NCBI GenBank assembly: GCA_003315675.1
Contig: NIZU01000012.1
Location: forward strand, 1-11,926
DNA from: Methanocorpusculum sp. MCE
Lineage (GTDB): Archaea; Halobacteriota; Methanomicrobia; Methanomicrobiales; Methanocorpusculaceae
DNA length: 11,926 bases
Direction of reading: 5' to 3'
The notes beneath the pieces were generated by a model. The model was not told the DNA's origin and searched no databases. It saw nothing but the letters and a program-made list of their open reading frames with translations. The position numbers and the translations under genes are program-made. Of this stretch, positions 5,269 to 11,885 are shown one piece after another. Position 1 is the stretch's first letter. Each line of letters opens with the position of its first letter.

Positions 5269-6836
5269 ACGTTCTTTTCGATAATCTGCCGGCACTGCTG
5301 ATCGCAGTACCGCTGTTCTCTGCATTCCTTCTCCCGGTCATCGGAAGATTCGTGCCGAAGATCAGGGATGCCTGGATCGTTCTCGCCTCGTTCGCGTCAA
5401 GCCTTCTCGCCGTTATTACGGCGATAACGGTCTATACGAAAGGAACGATCGCCTACGTCTTCGGAGCGGCAGCGGGAACGCCCGCAGCCCCGATCGACTC
5501 GGGAGGAATTCCATTCAGGATCATCTTCACGATCGACGGATTCGGCGCATTCATGCTGCTTTCTGCGGCGATCGTTTCGTTTGCGGTCGTTTTGTATCTC
5601 GTTTCCTCGCAAAAGGAGCGGAGCGGGAAATCCGAGTTCTATGCCCTGTATCTCCTGCTGACCGCAGGTGTCTTCGGCATGGTCTCTACCGGGGACATGT
5701 TCAATTTCTTCGTGTTCCTGGAGATCAACTCCCTTGCCGGCGCAGCGCTTGTCTCCTATCACAGGAGAGGCGGAATCGCCGCCGAAGGAGCGCTCAAATA
5801 CCTGATCGTCAACACCGTCGGCGGCCTGATGGTCCTGTTCGCGATCGGTCTGCTGTATGCCCAGTACAACTCGCTGAACATGGCAGTGATCGCGTCGCAG
5901 ATGACGCTTTCGACCCTGAACATCATTGCACTCGTCCTTTTCATCACGGCCCTTGCCATGAAAGCAGGATCGGTGCCTTTCCACTTCGCAACCCCCGACG
6001 CTTACTCGGTCGCCCCCTCGGGAATCACCGCGGCGATGATCGTGGCAAGCCAGGCTGGTCTGTACGGTATGTTCAGGATCCTCTTCACACTCTACGGCGA
6101 CACGTTCAACACCGTTACGATCGGCTGGGTAGTCATCATCCTTGGTGTTCTTTCAATGGTCATCGGCGTTACGATGGCAATACCCCAGAAGGATGTCAAA
6201 CGTCTGCTGGCATACCATGCCGTTTCGCAGACCGGATACATGCTTCTCGGCGTGGGCGTGGCCTTGGCCGTTTTGGGCGATCCGCTCGCAATGGCCTCGT
6301 ATGGTCAGACGGCCATGGAAGGAGGTCTCTTCCATATCATCAACCACGCGATGTACAAGGGTCTCCTGTTCCTCGCGGTCGGCGCCGTGATTTACCGGAC
6401 CGGTGTCTGGAGTCTGAACAAGATGGGAGGTCTCGGCCACAACATGAAATGGACGATGATCTTCTTTTTGATCGGAGCTCTCGCCATCGCCGGAATCCCG
6501 CCCTTCAACGGATTTGCCTCGAAGCTGATGATCTACGAATCGGTCTTCGCGTTCAACCCGGCCCTTTCGATCATCGCGATGGTTGTCTCGATTCTGACGC
6601 TCGCCTCCTTCATGAAGGTATTCCACTCGATGTTCATGGGACCTCAGCTCCCCGAATATGCAGAAGTAAAGGAAGTCCCAAAACTCATGATCGCCGGCAT
6701 GGTCATTCTGACGGTCTTAGTGATCGGATTCGGTCTCGTGCCGGATCTTGTGGTGAACAATCTCATTGCCCCGGCGGCCAACGCTTTGATCGATAAAGGC
6801 GCATACATCACCGCCGTTTTAGGAGGCGGATTATGA
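5265..6836 (+). CDS. mbhH: Membrane-bound hydrogenase subunit MbhH (MrpD antiporter-like)
   Basis: A 523-residue polytopic protein of the NuoL/M/N–MrpA/D family, the main ion-pumping subunit. The charged residues of the family's membrane axis are all visible: Glu153 in FVFLEINSL, Lys178 in ALKYLIVNT, Lys233 in AMKAGSVPFHF, the His cluster around 357-361 in GLFHIINHAMYK, and Lys420 in NGFASKLM. The motif SVPFHFATPDAYSVAPSG (236-253) is the classic proton-translocating antiporter signature, and KRLLAYHAVSQTGYM (312-326) is the discontinuous-helix region after it. Length suits about 14 helices. It is the only large antiporter-like subunit of the operon, as in Pyrococcus Mbh. Whether it moves Na+, H+ or both cannot be read from the sequence. 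Confidence 0.95.
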   Translation: MNVLFDNLPALLIAVPLFSAFLLPVIGRFVPKIRDAWIVLASFASSLLAVITAITVYTKGTIAYVFGAAAGTPAAPIDSGGIPFRIIFTIDGFGAFMLLSAAIVSFAVVLYLVSSQKERSGKSEFYALYLLLTAGVFGMVSTGDMFNFFVFLEINSLAGAALVSYHRRGGIAAEGALKYLIVNTVGGLMVLFAIGLLYAQYNSLNMAVIASQMTLSTLNIIALVLFITALAMKAGSVPFHFATPDAYSVAPSGITAAMIVASQAGLYGMFRILFTLYGDTFNTVTIGWVVIILGVLSMVIGVTMAIPQKDVKRLLAYHAVSQTGYMLLGVGVALAVLGDPLAMASYGQTAMEGGLFHIINHAMYKGLLFLAVGAVIYRTGVWSLNKMGGLGHNMKWTMIFFLIGALAIAGIPPFNGFASKLMIYESVFAFNPALSIIAMVVSILTLASFMKVFHSMFMGPQLPEYAEVKEVPKLMIAGMVILTVLVIGFGLVPDLVVNNLIAPAANALIDKGAYITAVLGGGL

Positions 6837-7171
6837 TCGGAGATCTCTTAACTGGATACGGATTCTGGAATCCGCTAGTCTGGATCGTCGTCATGGCCAC
6901 GGGACTTCTTGTCGCCTGGCTTATCTGGCGCTGCGGCGAGTCGGACTACGACAAAGGAACCGAACAGACGAAACCCTACCTCTCCGGAAACGACGAGCCC
7001 GAAAAAGGCGCAGTCCACATCAGAGGCGGGAACATGTATTGGGGATTCACTCAGGCCCTCAAAGGATACTACGACAAACTCGTTCCGCTCCATTCCGGCG
7101 TGGTGAACGATTACCTCGCATGGTTCCTGATAGGAGTCATCACGATCTTCGTGGTGGTGATCGTCCTATGA
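6833..7171 (+). CDS. mbhI: Membrane-bound hydrogenase subunit MbhI (linker subunit)
   Basis: A 112-residue protein with one helix near each end (about 14-33 and 93-112) and a polar middle section containing KPYLSGNDEP and GGNMYWGFTQALKGYYDKL. This is the layout of MbhI, a subunit specific to Mbh/Mbx-type complexes that bridges the antiporter module and the hydrogenase module. The YLSGND and NMYWGF elements are what I recognise as family-typical. It has no cofactor motif. Start and stop are in ATGA overlaps. Its position, exactly between mbhH and the small subunit gene, supports the call. Confidence 0.88.
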   Translation: MIGDLLTGYGFWNPLVWIVVMATGLLVAWLIWRCGESDYDKGTEQTKPYLSGNDEPEKGAVHIRGGNMYWGFTQALKGYYDKLVPLHSGVVNDYLAWFLIGVITIFVVVIVL

Positions 7172-7599
7172 AACTCACACCATCCTTAAACAAATCTCTC
7201 TGGGTCTTCCACTTCAATGCGGGTTCGTGCAATGGCTGCGATATCGAGATCGTGGCAACCCTGACCCCCAGATACGATCCGGAACGTTTCGGCATAAAAC
7301 TCGTGGGGTCTCCCCGCCATGCTGACGTTTTACTCGTAACTGGACCAGTCACGAATCAGATGGCCGACAGACTTCGCCGGGTCTATGCCCAGATAGCAGG
7401 ACCCAAAGTCGTGATGGTCGTTGGAACATGCTGCCAGTCGGGCTGCGTGTTTTCGACGTCATACAATCTGGCAGGCCCGGTCGATCAGATCATCCCGGTG
7501 GACGTGTATGTCCCGGGATGTGCGCCGAGACCAGAGGCAATTATAAACGGCGTGGTTACGGCGATCGCGAAGCTCGAACGACTCGAAGGAGGAAAATAA
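7168..7599 (+). CDS. mbhJ: Membrane-bound [NiFe] hydrogenase small subunit MbhJ (NuoB-like)
   Basis: A 143-residue iron-sulfur protein that holds the [4Fe-4S] cluster next to the NiFe site. The ligands are visible: Cys21 and Cys24 in GSCNGCDIE, Cys88 in the GTC motif, and Cys118 in VPGCAPRPEA. Two more cysteines, 89 and 93, sit in GTCCQSGCVF, where most relatives have small or Gly residues. The short form without the extra ferredoxin-like domain is normal for group 4 hydrogenases. I use ATG 7168 because it overlaps the mbhI stop and precedes the conserved N-terminus; the open frame reaches further upstream inside mbhI. Located on the cytoplasmic side, bound to MbhL and MbhM. Confidence 0.94.
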   Translation: MKLTPSLNKSLWVFHFNAGSCNGCDIEIVATLTPRYDPERFGIKLVGSPRHADVLLVTGPVTNQMADRLRRVYAQIAGPKVVMVVGTCCQSGCVFSTSYNLAGPVDQIIPVDVYVPGCAPRPEAIINGVVTAIAKLERLEGGK

Positions 7600-8180
7600 T
7601 GGACGAAATATATACCCCTGCGGAAGTAGTGGAGATACTCAAAGCCGCACTCGGCGATTCTATGCTGGACTCCTCCATCAGAGTCAGAGCCGAGGGTGTA
7701 AAGAAACGGGAAAACAGCAATATCTGGATCACGATCCACAAGGAAGCGATCCATCAGGCCGTTGAGGAACTGATGAAGATCAGATATCCCCACCTGTCCT
7801 GCATTTCCGGATACGACAAAGGAGCAAAAGATCCAAACCTCCGCGTCCAGTACATCTTCTCGCTCTACGGCGGGATCGAAAACACCGAATGCATGGTCAT
7901 CATTTCGACCGACATCCCGAAAGCAGACCCCCATATCCCGACGATCACCGATCTGATGGAAGGCGCGGCCTTCACCGAGCAGGAGAAACGGGAGTATCTC
8001 GGCATCATCATCGACGGTCTGCCGCCGGCAAAACACAGATTCTTCCTGCCGCAGGATTTCCCAAAAGATGTCTATCCGCTGCGAAAGGATGAAAAGAGGA
8101 TCCCTGACTCGATGATCAAAAATCTCTGGGCATGCGGCAGACCGGAAAACCGGCCGCCTGCTCCTCTGGAGGATGAGTAA
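7599..8180 (+). CDS. mbhK: Membrane-bound hydrogenase subunit MbhK (NuoC-like, 30-kDa type)
   Basis: A 193-residue soluble subunit equivalent to NuoC of complex I. The central part gives LRVQYIFSLYGG and then VIISTDIPKADPHIPTITDL followed by AFTEQEKREYLGI (about 105-145), which corresponds to the conserved P-S-hydrophobic-T-x-hydrophobic ... E-R-E-hydrophobic-x-D-hydrophobic-x-G-I segment of the 30-kDa family. The C-terminal tail carries FFLPQDFPKDVYPLRKDE. The N-terminal ~75 residues are helical and unlike NuoC. ATG 7599 shares its A with the mbhJ stop (TAATG) and has AAGGAGG six bases upstream, so the longer upstream frame is rejected. It stabilises the peripheral arm and is not known to bind a cofactor. 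Confidence 0.9.
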   Translation: MDEIYTPAEVVEILKAALGDSMLDSSIRVRAEGVKKRENSNIWITIHKEAIHQAVEELMKIRYPHLSCISGYDKGAKDPNLRVQYIFSLYGGIENTECMVIISTDIPKADPHIPTITDLMEGAAFTEQEKREYLGIIIDGLPPAKHRFFLPQDFPKDVYPLRKDEKRIPDSMIKNLWACGRPENRPPAPLEDE

Positions 8181-9401
8181 ATGGCCGGAAAAGCACCCTA
8201 CATCGTGCCGGTCGGTCCGATCCACCCGGCCTTAAAAGAGCCGATCCACATCGAACTGACCGTGGTCGGTGAAGAGGTCATCTCGGCCGACTTCACGCCG
8301 GGCCAGACCCACCGCGGCATCGAGTGGATGGGTCTTTCAAGAAACCCTGTCCAGATCGTGCATCTCACGGACCGGATCTGCGGTATCTGCGGCGTGACCC
8401 ACTCGCTTTCCTTTGCAAGAGCGGTCGAACAGATCGCGGACATCACCGTCCCCGAACGGGGCGATTACGTCAGAACGATCATCGCCGAGTTCGAGCGTAT
8501 CCAGTCCCACCTGCTTTGGGCAGGAGTCGCCGCTCACGAACTTGGATTCGACACGCTGTTCTATCTTGCGTGGAGGGTCCGCGAAGAGGCGATGGACGCG
8601 ATCGAAGTGATCACCGGGAACCGGGTCAACTACGACATCATCCAGATCGGCGGAACCCGCCGGGACATCACCGAGGATCAGCATGCAAAGATCCGCAAAT
8701 GTCTGAACACCTACAAGGACCTGTTTGGAAAACTGAAGAAGCTCTTCCTCGAAGACGCGGTAATCAAATCCCGCTGCGTCGGAACCGGCCTTCTTTCATT
8801 CGAGACCGCGATGGCGTATTCTGCCGTCGGTCCTACCTCGCGGGCATCCGGCGTGACAGCCGACCTCCGCGTGGATTATCCCTACTGTTCATACGGGGAT
8901 CTCGACATCAAACCGGTCATGCCGACCATCTACGGAAGCGACGTGAACGGAGATACCTACGACCGGATCGTGGTCCGCATCTTCGAGGTCGCCCAGTCGG
9001 TCGAGATCATCGAGACATGTCTCGACAACATGCCGCCTGGACCCGTCATTTGGGAAGAAAAAGTCGCAAAGATCCTCTCGACCTGCAAGAAGGCATCGGG
9101 CGAGGCGGTCGGACGACACGAAGCCCCGAGAGGCGAAGCGGTCCATTATGTGGCACTGGACGGAGCGGAAGCTCCAATTGCCTGGAAGGTCAAGGCATCG
9201 ACCTACAGTAATGCGCATGTCTGGCCGATCATTCTGAAAGGCGCCCAGCTCGCCGACATCCCGGTCATCGTCGCCTCGATCGATCCGTGCATGTCCTGCA
9301 CCGACCGGGTCGCCGTTACGGATAACGGATCCACGAAGATCTTTACGAAAGAACAGCTCGCAAAGATGTCCTACGAAAAGTCCCGGAGGATGATGCAATG
9401 A
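8181..9401 (+). CDS. mbhL: Membrane-bound [NiFe] hydrogenase large subunit MbhL
   Basis: A 406-residue catalytic subunit homologous to NuoD, carrying the NiFe(CN)2CO centre where protons and H2 are interconverted. All four metal-binding cysteines are present: Cys67 and Cys70 in DRICGICGVTHS, and Cys370 and Cys373 in IDPCMSCTDR. PIHPALKEPIHIEL near the N-terminus and FTPGQTHRGIEWM (38-50) are typical of group 4 large subunits. The intact C-terminal pair separates it from the Mbx/Mbs sulfur-reducing relatives, which lack a full NiFe set. About 30 residues follow the last motif; whether they are cleaved off in maturation is not visible, and no maturation genes are in the window. ATG 8181 directly abuts the mbhK stop, with GGAGG eight bases ahead. 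Confidence 0.96.
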   Translation: MAGKAPYIVPVGPIHPALKEPIHIELTVVGEEVISADFTPGQTHRGIEWMGLSRNPVQIVHLTDRICGICGVTHSLSFARAVEQIADITVPERGDYVRTIIAEFERIQSHLLWAGVAAHELGFDTLFYLAWRVREEAMDAIEVITGNRVNYDIIQIGGTRRDITEDQHAKIRKCLNTYKDLFGKLKKLFLEDAVIKSRCVGTGLLSFETAMAYSAVGPTSRASGVTADLRVDYPYCSYGDLDIKPVMPTIYGSDVNGDTYDRIVVRIFEVAQSVEIIETCLDNMPPGPVIWEEKVAKILSTCKKASGEAVGRHEAPRGEAVHYVALDGAEAPIAWKVKASTYSNAHVWPIILKGAQLADIPVIVASIDPCMSCTDRVAVTDNGSTKIFTKEQLAKMSYEKSRRMMQ

Positions 9402-10399
9402 ACATCATCCTCTCAGCCGTCGGCGGAACGGTGGTTCTTGCGATACTTTCGATCATCGTCGGCCTGTTCCTTGCAGGAATCGACCGGCGAATCGTCGCCC
9501 ACATGCAGGCACGCATGGGCCCGCCCCTTTCCCAGCCGTTCACCGATGTGAAAAAACTGTTCGCCAAACAGAGCATCGTGCCGGCAAACGCGATCCCCTG
9601 GCTCTTCAATCTGATGCCGATCGTCGCTCTCGCCTCCTCAATCGCGGTGCTTCTCTACCTGCCGTTTGGAAGCCTTGCCCCGATCCTCGGCTATGCGGGC
9701 GATATGATCCTCGTCCTCTATCTCCTGATCGTTCCGTCGCTTGCTCTTGTGATCGGCGGATTTGCCTCGGGCTCGCCGTATGCAACGGTTGGTGCCCAGC
9801 GTGAAATGGTCTCGATGATCGCCTACGAACTGCCGCTCGCGGTATCCGTAATCATCATCGCCTGGAGACTTATGGCCGCGAACATTGCGAACCCGTTCTC
9901 CTTTACAACGTTGATGCAGACATCCGTCTGGGATGTTGTCGGACCCCTCGGGATCATAGGTCTTCTGATCCTTCTGATCCTCTTTGCCTGGATCACTCCC
10001 GGAGAACTCTCGAAGATCCCGTTCGATACGCCGGAAGCGGAAACGGAACTTGCGGGAGGTATCTTGGTCGAGTATTCCGGCAGAAATCTCGGCGTCTTCT
10101 CCCTTGCCCAGGCCGTGAAAACGGTCGCGATGATCGCGTTCGGCGTTATCATCCTCTTACCCTGGAATCTTTCGCCGGTCTTCGGCCTCACGGGAACCGG
10201 AGCCGCGGCAATCGATCTGGTCTTTTTCTTCGTGAAAGTGGTCATCGTCTCGATCCTTTCGGTGACAGTGATCCGAACGATGATGGCAAGATTCCGTATC
10301 ACGCAGGTCGTGATGGTCTACTGGTTCGTCTTCGGCGGTCTTGGAATCGCGGCGATCATTATTCTGATGCTGGACGCTTTTCTGATGGGAGGTCTCTGA
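9398..10399 (+). CDS. mbhM: Membrane-bound hydrogenase subunit MbhM (NuoH-like membrane anchor)
   Basis: A 333-residue protein with about eight helices, homologous to NuoH/complex I ND1. Conserved elements: GIDRRIVAHMQARMGPPLSQ and PFTDVKKLFAK after the first helix (about 27-57), AQREMVSMIAYELPL (133-147), and GELSKIPFDTPEAETELAGG (202-221), the acidic cytoplasmic loop that in complex I faces the quinone site. In Mbh no quinone is used; the subunit anchors J, K, L and N to the membrane and transmits the redox reaction to the antiporter module. ATGA overlap with mbhL at the start; one base separates its stop from mbhN. A GGGAGG inside its last codons is the mbhN ribosome-binding site. Confidence 0.94.
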   Translation: MNIILSAVGGTVVLAILSIIVGLFLAGIDRRIVAHMQARMGPPLSQPFTDVKKLFAKQSIVPANAIPWLFNLMPIVALASSIAVLLYLPFGSLAPILGYAGDMILVLYLLIVPSLALVIGGFASGSPYATVGAQREMVSMIAYELPLAVSVIIIAWRLMAANIANPFSFTTLMQTSVWDVVGPLGIIGLLILLILFAWITPGELSKIPFDTPEAETELAGGILVEYSGRNLGVFSLAQAVKTVAMIAFGVIILLPWNLSPVFGLTGTGAAAIDLVFFFVKVVIVSILSVTVIRTMMARFRITQVVMVYWFVFGGLGIAAIIILMLDAFLMGGL

Positions 10400-10400
10400 A

Positions 10401-10841
10401 ATGTTTCCCATGTTAAAAGAGATCCTGGCCCAGTCGGTGAAAAAGCCGGTCACAAATCTCTTCCCCGCAGCACGCCTCCCAAAAACCATCACCGGATTTT
10501 TAGGGCAGGTCGGCGAAGGAAAAGCCGAACTGATCCCTCCGGTGGAGACGCCGGCCGCGATGCGGGGCAAACTGCTCTATGACCGAAACCTCTGCAATGG
10601 GTGCGGCCTGTGTATGAAGGTCTGTCCGGCCCATGCGATCGAACAGGTCGTGTACCCGGTCCCTCCCGCAAAGGATGCCGAAGACAAGCCGCGTGCCCAG
10701 AAGAGGGTGCGGATCTATGTCGGAAACTGTATTTTCTGCGGTCAGTGCATCGATATCTGCCCGAAGGGAGCGATCTCCCAGTCGCCTGAGTTCCTGCTTG
10801 CAACGGAAGACCGGTTCGCCGAAAGCCAGATCATAGAGTGA
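10401..10841 (+). CDS. mbhN: Membrane-bound hydrogenase subunit MbhN (NuoI-like, two [4Fe-4S] clusters)
   Basis: A 146-residue ferredoxin-like subunit that passes electrons between ferredoxin and the small subunit. Two complete CxxCxxCxxxCP motifs are visible: Cys65, 68, 71 and 75 in CNGCGLCMKVCP, and Cys110, 113, 116 and 120 in CIFCGQCIDICP. The N-terminal ~55 residues are a membrane-surface segment (KKPVTNLFPAARLP) as in NuoI. The linker between clusters is about 35 residues and contains a charged, proline-rich insert (PPAKDAEDKPRAQKR). ATG 10401 follows the mbhM stop by one base, with GGGAGG eight bases ahead. It is the last gene of the canonical mbhA-N series. Confidence 0.95.
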   Translation: MFPMLKEILAQSVKKPVTNLFPAARLPKTITGFLGQVGEGKAELIPPVETPAAMRGKLLYDRNLCNGCGLCMKVCPAHAIEQVVYPVPPAKDAEDKPRAQKRVRIYVGNCIFCGQCIDICPKGAISQSPEFLLATEDRFAESQIIE

Positions 10842-10847
10842 GAAAGT

Positions 10848-11321
10848 TTGCAGATCGGCCTTCGACCCTGGGAGGAGCGTGATGCTCCTTCTCTTGCTTT
10901 TTTTGCGAATGAACCTCTGCTGGCGCGTAATTTGCGGGCAGGGTTTCCTTCGCCGTACGGCCTTGAGGATGCGAAAGCGTTCATCGCGTTTTGCCATCAG
11001 CAGGACCCGGGGGAAAATCTCTGCCTTGCGATAACCGATGACGATACAGCAGTCGGCAGCATCGGCGTGTTCTGCCGCGGCGAGAGGACGGCGGAGCTCG
11101 GCTACTGGCTCGGCAAACCCTACTGGGGCAAAGGGATCATGACAAAGATGGTGAAAGAGGTCTGCGGTCTGGCGTTTTGCAGGTTTGCGATCGACGAGAT
11201 CTTCGCCGAGCCGTATGAGTGGAATGCGGCATCGCAAAGGGTGCTCGAAAAAGCGGGCTTCGTGTATAGAGGGGCTAAGGAAAAATCCCGGGTGTATATT
11301 CTTGTATCAGGTCAAAGGTAA
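10848..11321 (+). CDS. GNAT family N-acetyltransferase (RimJ/RimL-type)
   Basis: A 157-residue protein with the GNAT fold of the Acetyltransf_3 type. Seen: an N-terminal IGLRPWEERDAPSLAFFAN, the substrate-side AGFPSPYGLEDAKAFI (31-46), a strand AVGSIGVF (68-75), the acetyl-CoA-binding motif GYWLGKPYWGKGIMTKMV (85-102), and NAASQRVLEKAGF (126-138). These proteins transfer acetyl from acetyl-CoA to an amino group of a protein N-terminus or small molecule; the substrate here is unknown. The only workable start is TTG at 10848: an in-frame stop is at 10839, no ATG precedes the conserved N-terminus, and the ribosome-binding site is weak. It starts 6 bp after mbhN on the same strand and is probably read from the same transcript, which does not prove a hydrogenase role. 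Confidence 0.85.
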   Translation: MQIGLRPWEERDAPSLAFFANEPLLARNLRAGFPSPYGLEDAKAFIAFCHQQDPGENLCLAITDDDTAVGSIGVFCRGERTAELGYWLGKPYWGKGIMTKMVKEVCGLAFCRFAIDEIFAEPYEWNAASQRVLEKAGFVYRGAKEKSRVYILVSGQR

Positions 11322-11326
11322 ATTTC

Positions 11327-11386
11327 GAGAGATATCTCCACGCTTATTTTTTGGTTGTACTTCGGTTTCGAGTATGGTATTTTTTT
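11327..11386 (+). terminator. Probable 3' end of the mbh-GNAT transcript
   Basis: Just after the GNAT stop codon lies a 10-bp palindrome GAGATATCTC (11329-11338), followed by a T-rich stretch (TTATTTTTT near 11344-11352) and a T7 run at 11380-11386. The T7 run is flanked by ATGGTA/TACCAT, which could pair. U-rich tracts of this kind end transcription in archaea. Two successive T-tracts would act as a double terminator. Confidence 0.5.
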
Positions 11387-11605
11387 AGTGGTACCATCCA
11401 TCACACGAAATGCACAAAAATAAAAACGAAAACACGAAAATAAAAAAATCGATTGGATTGGGATACAAATCATACCCTCCTCTACCCCCCACACCAAATT
11501 TTCGAAAATCAACGAAATGCACGAAAAGGGGGGATAGAGGCGGAGGAATTAAGTTGGGATATATGTGGAAGCGTAAAGTAATTTAACCGCGACTTAACGC
11601 GAATC
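11387..11605. other. AT-rich non-coding stretch with short degenerate repeats
   Basis: No plausible gene. The stretch is rich in A with many ACGAAA words; ACGAAATGCAC followed by A/G and AAAA occurs at about 11405 and again at about 11512. There is also a C-rich patch (ctacccccc) near 11481-11490. The short open frames on the minus strand here lack ribosome-binding sites and recognisable domains. Confidence 0.5.
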
Positions 11606-11717
11606 GCATTTTTCTTGCGCCGTCGTGCTCTGCTCCGGCTTATGCGTGCCACCTCAAACAGGCTTTGCCTGTTTGGGCTTCGCCTACGCAAGAATCGCAC
11701 GCCGTCTGGAAAAATGC
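11606..11717. repeat. Long imperfect palindrome with a perfect apical hairpin
   Basis: The outer arms GCATTTTTC (11606-11614) and GAAAAATGC (11709-11717) are exact inverse repeats about 94 bases apart. Inside is a perfect 9-bp stem CAAACAGGC-TTT-GCCTGTTTG (11655-11675), directly followed by GGC-TTC-GCC. Partly matching segments TTCTTGCG (11612-11619) and CGCAAGAA (11687-11694) also pair. The segment is more GC-rich than its surroundings. It could be a small miniature mobile element, a structured RNA or a chromosomal repeat; no protein-coding role is apparent. Confidence 0.5.
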
Positions 11718-11722
11718 TTTAG

Positions 11723-11746
11723 GAAAAACCGGCGCACCGGTTTTTC
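11723..11746. terminator. Strong hairpin with T-tract (bidirectional terminator-like)
   Basis: GAAAAACCGG, loop CGCA, CCGGTTTTTC: a perfect 10-bp stem with a four-base loop. Because the arms end in A5 and T5, the structure looks like a terminator from either side. It lies between the long palindrome and the IS left end, far from the GNAT stop codon, so it may end a transcript from the palindrome region or belong to a repeat. Confidence 0.45.
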
Positions 11747-11822
11747 TATCATTTCATGACACCTCAAAATTTCCACAAAAATTCGTCGGATGTTAAATCA
11801 GATATCAGGGATCGAATGAAAT

Positions 11823-11850
11823 ATTGAGAATTTCTAACAACCTTTTTTTT
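11823..11850 (+). repeat. IS left terminal inverted repeat
   Basis: Begins attgagaatttctaacaacc and ends in eight T. It is the exact 28-base reverse complement of the right terminal repeat at 943-970. The identity stops at 11822 on the outer side and after the T run on the inner side, which defines the end of the element. It marks the left boundary of a second IS copy in the same orientation as the one at the start of the window. Confidence 0.9.
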
Positions 11851-11885
11851 GACAGAAAGTACTTTCTTTTCGTACGTTGAGTAGT

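Noticed and set aside
8324..9211. 295-residue plus-strand frame inside mbhL
   Set aside because: Out-of-frame shadow rich in Arg and Asp; mbhL itself carries all the NiFe motifs.
8181..9401. Possibility that the complex is an Mbx/Mbs sulfur-reducing relative or a Fpo/complex I-like enzyme
   Set aside because: MbhL retains both cysteine pairs, CGIC and DPCMSC, needed for a NiFe centre, and there is only one large antiporter subunit, as in Mbh and not in Mbx.
11509..11700. Arg-rich minus-strand 63-residue frame
   Set aside because: Runs through the long palindrome, lacks a ribosome-binding site and any known motif.
11606..11746. CRISPR array or tRNA in the structured block
   Set aside because: No regularly spaced direct repeats with spacers, and no cloverleaf or T-loop GTTCGA-type box was found.
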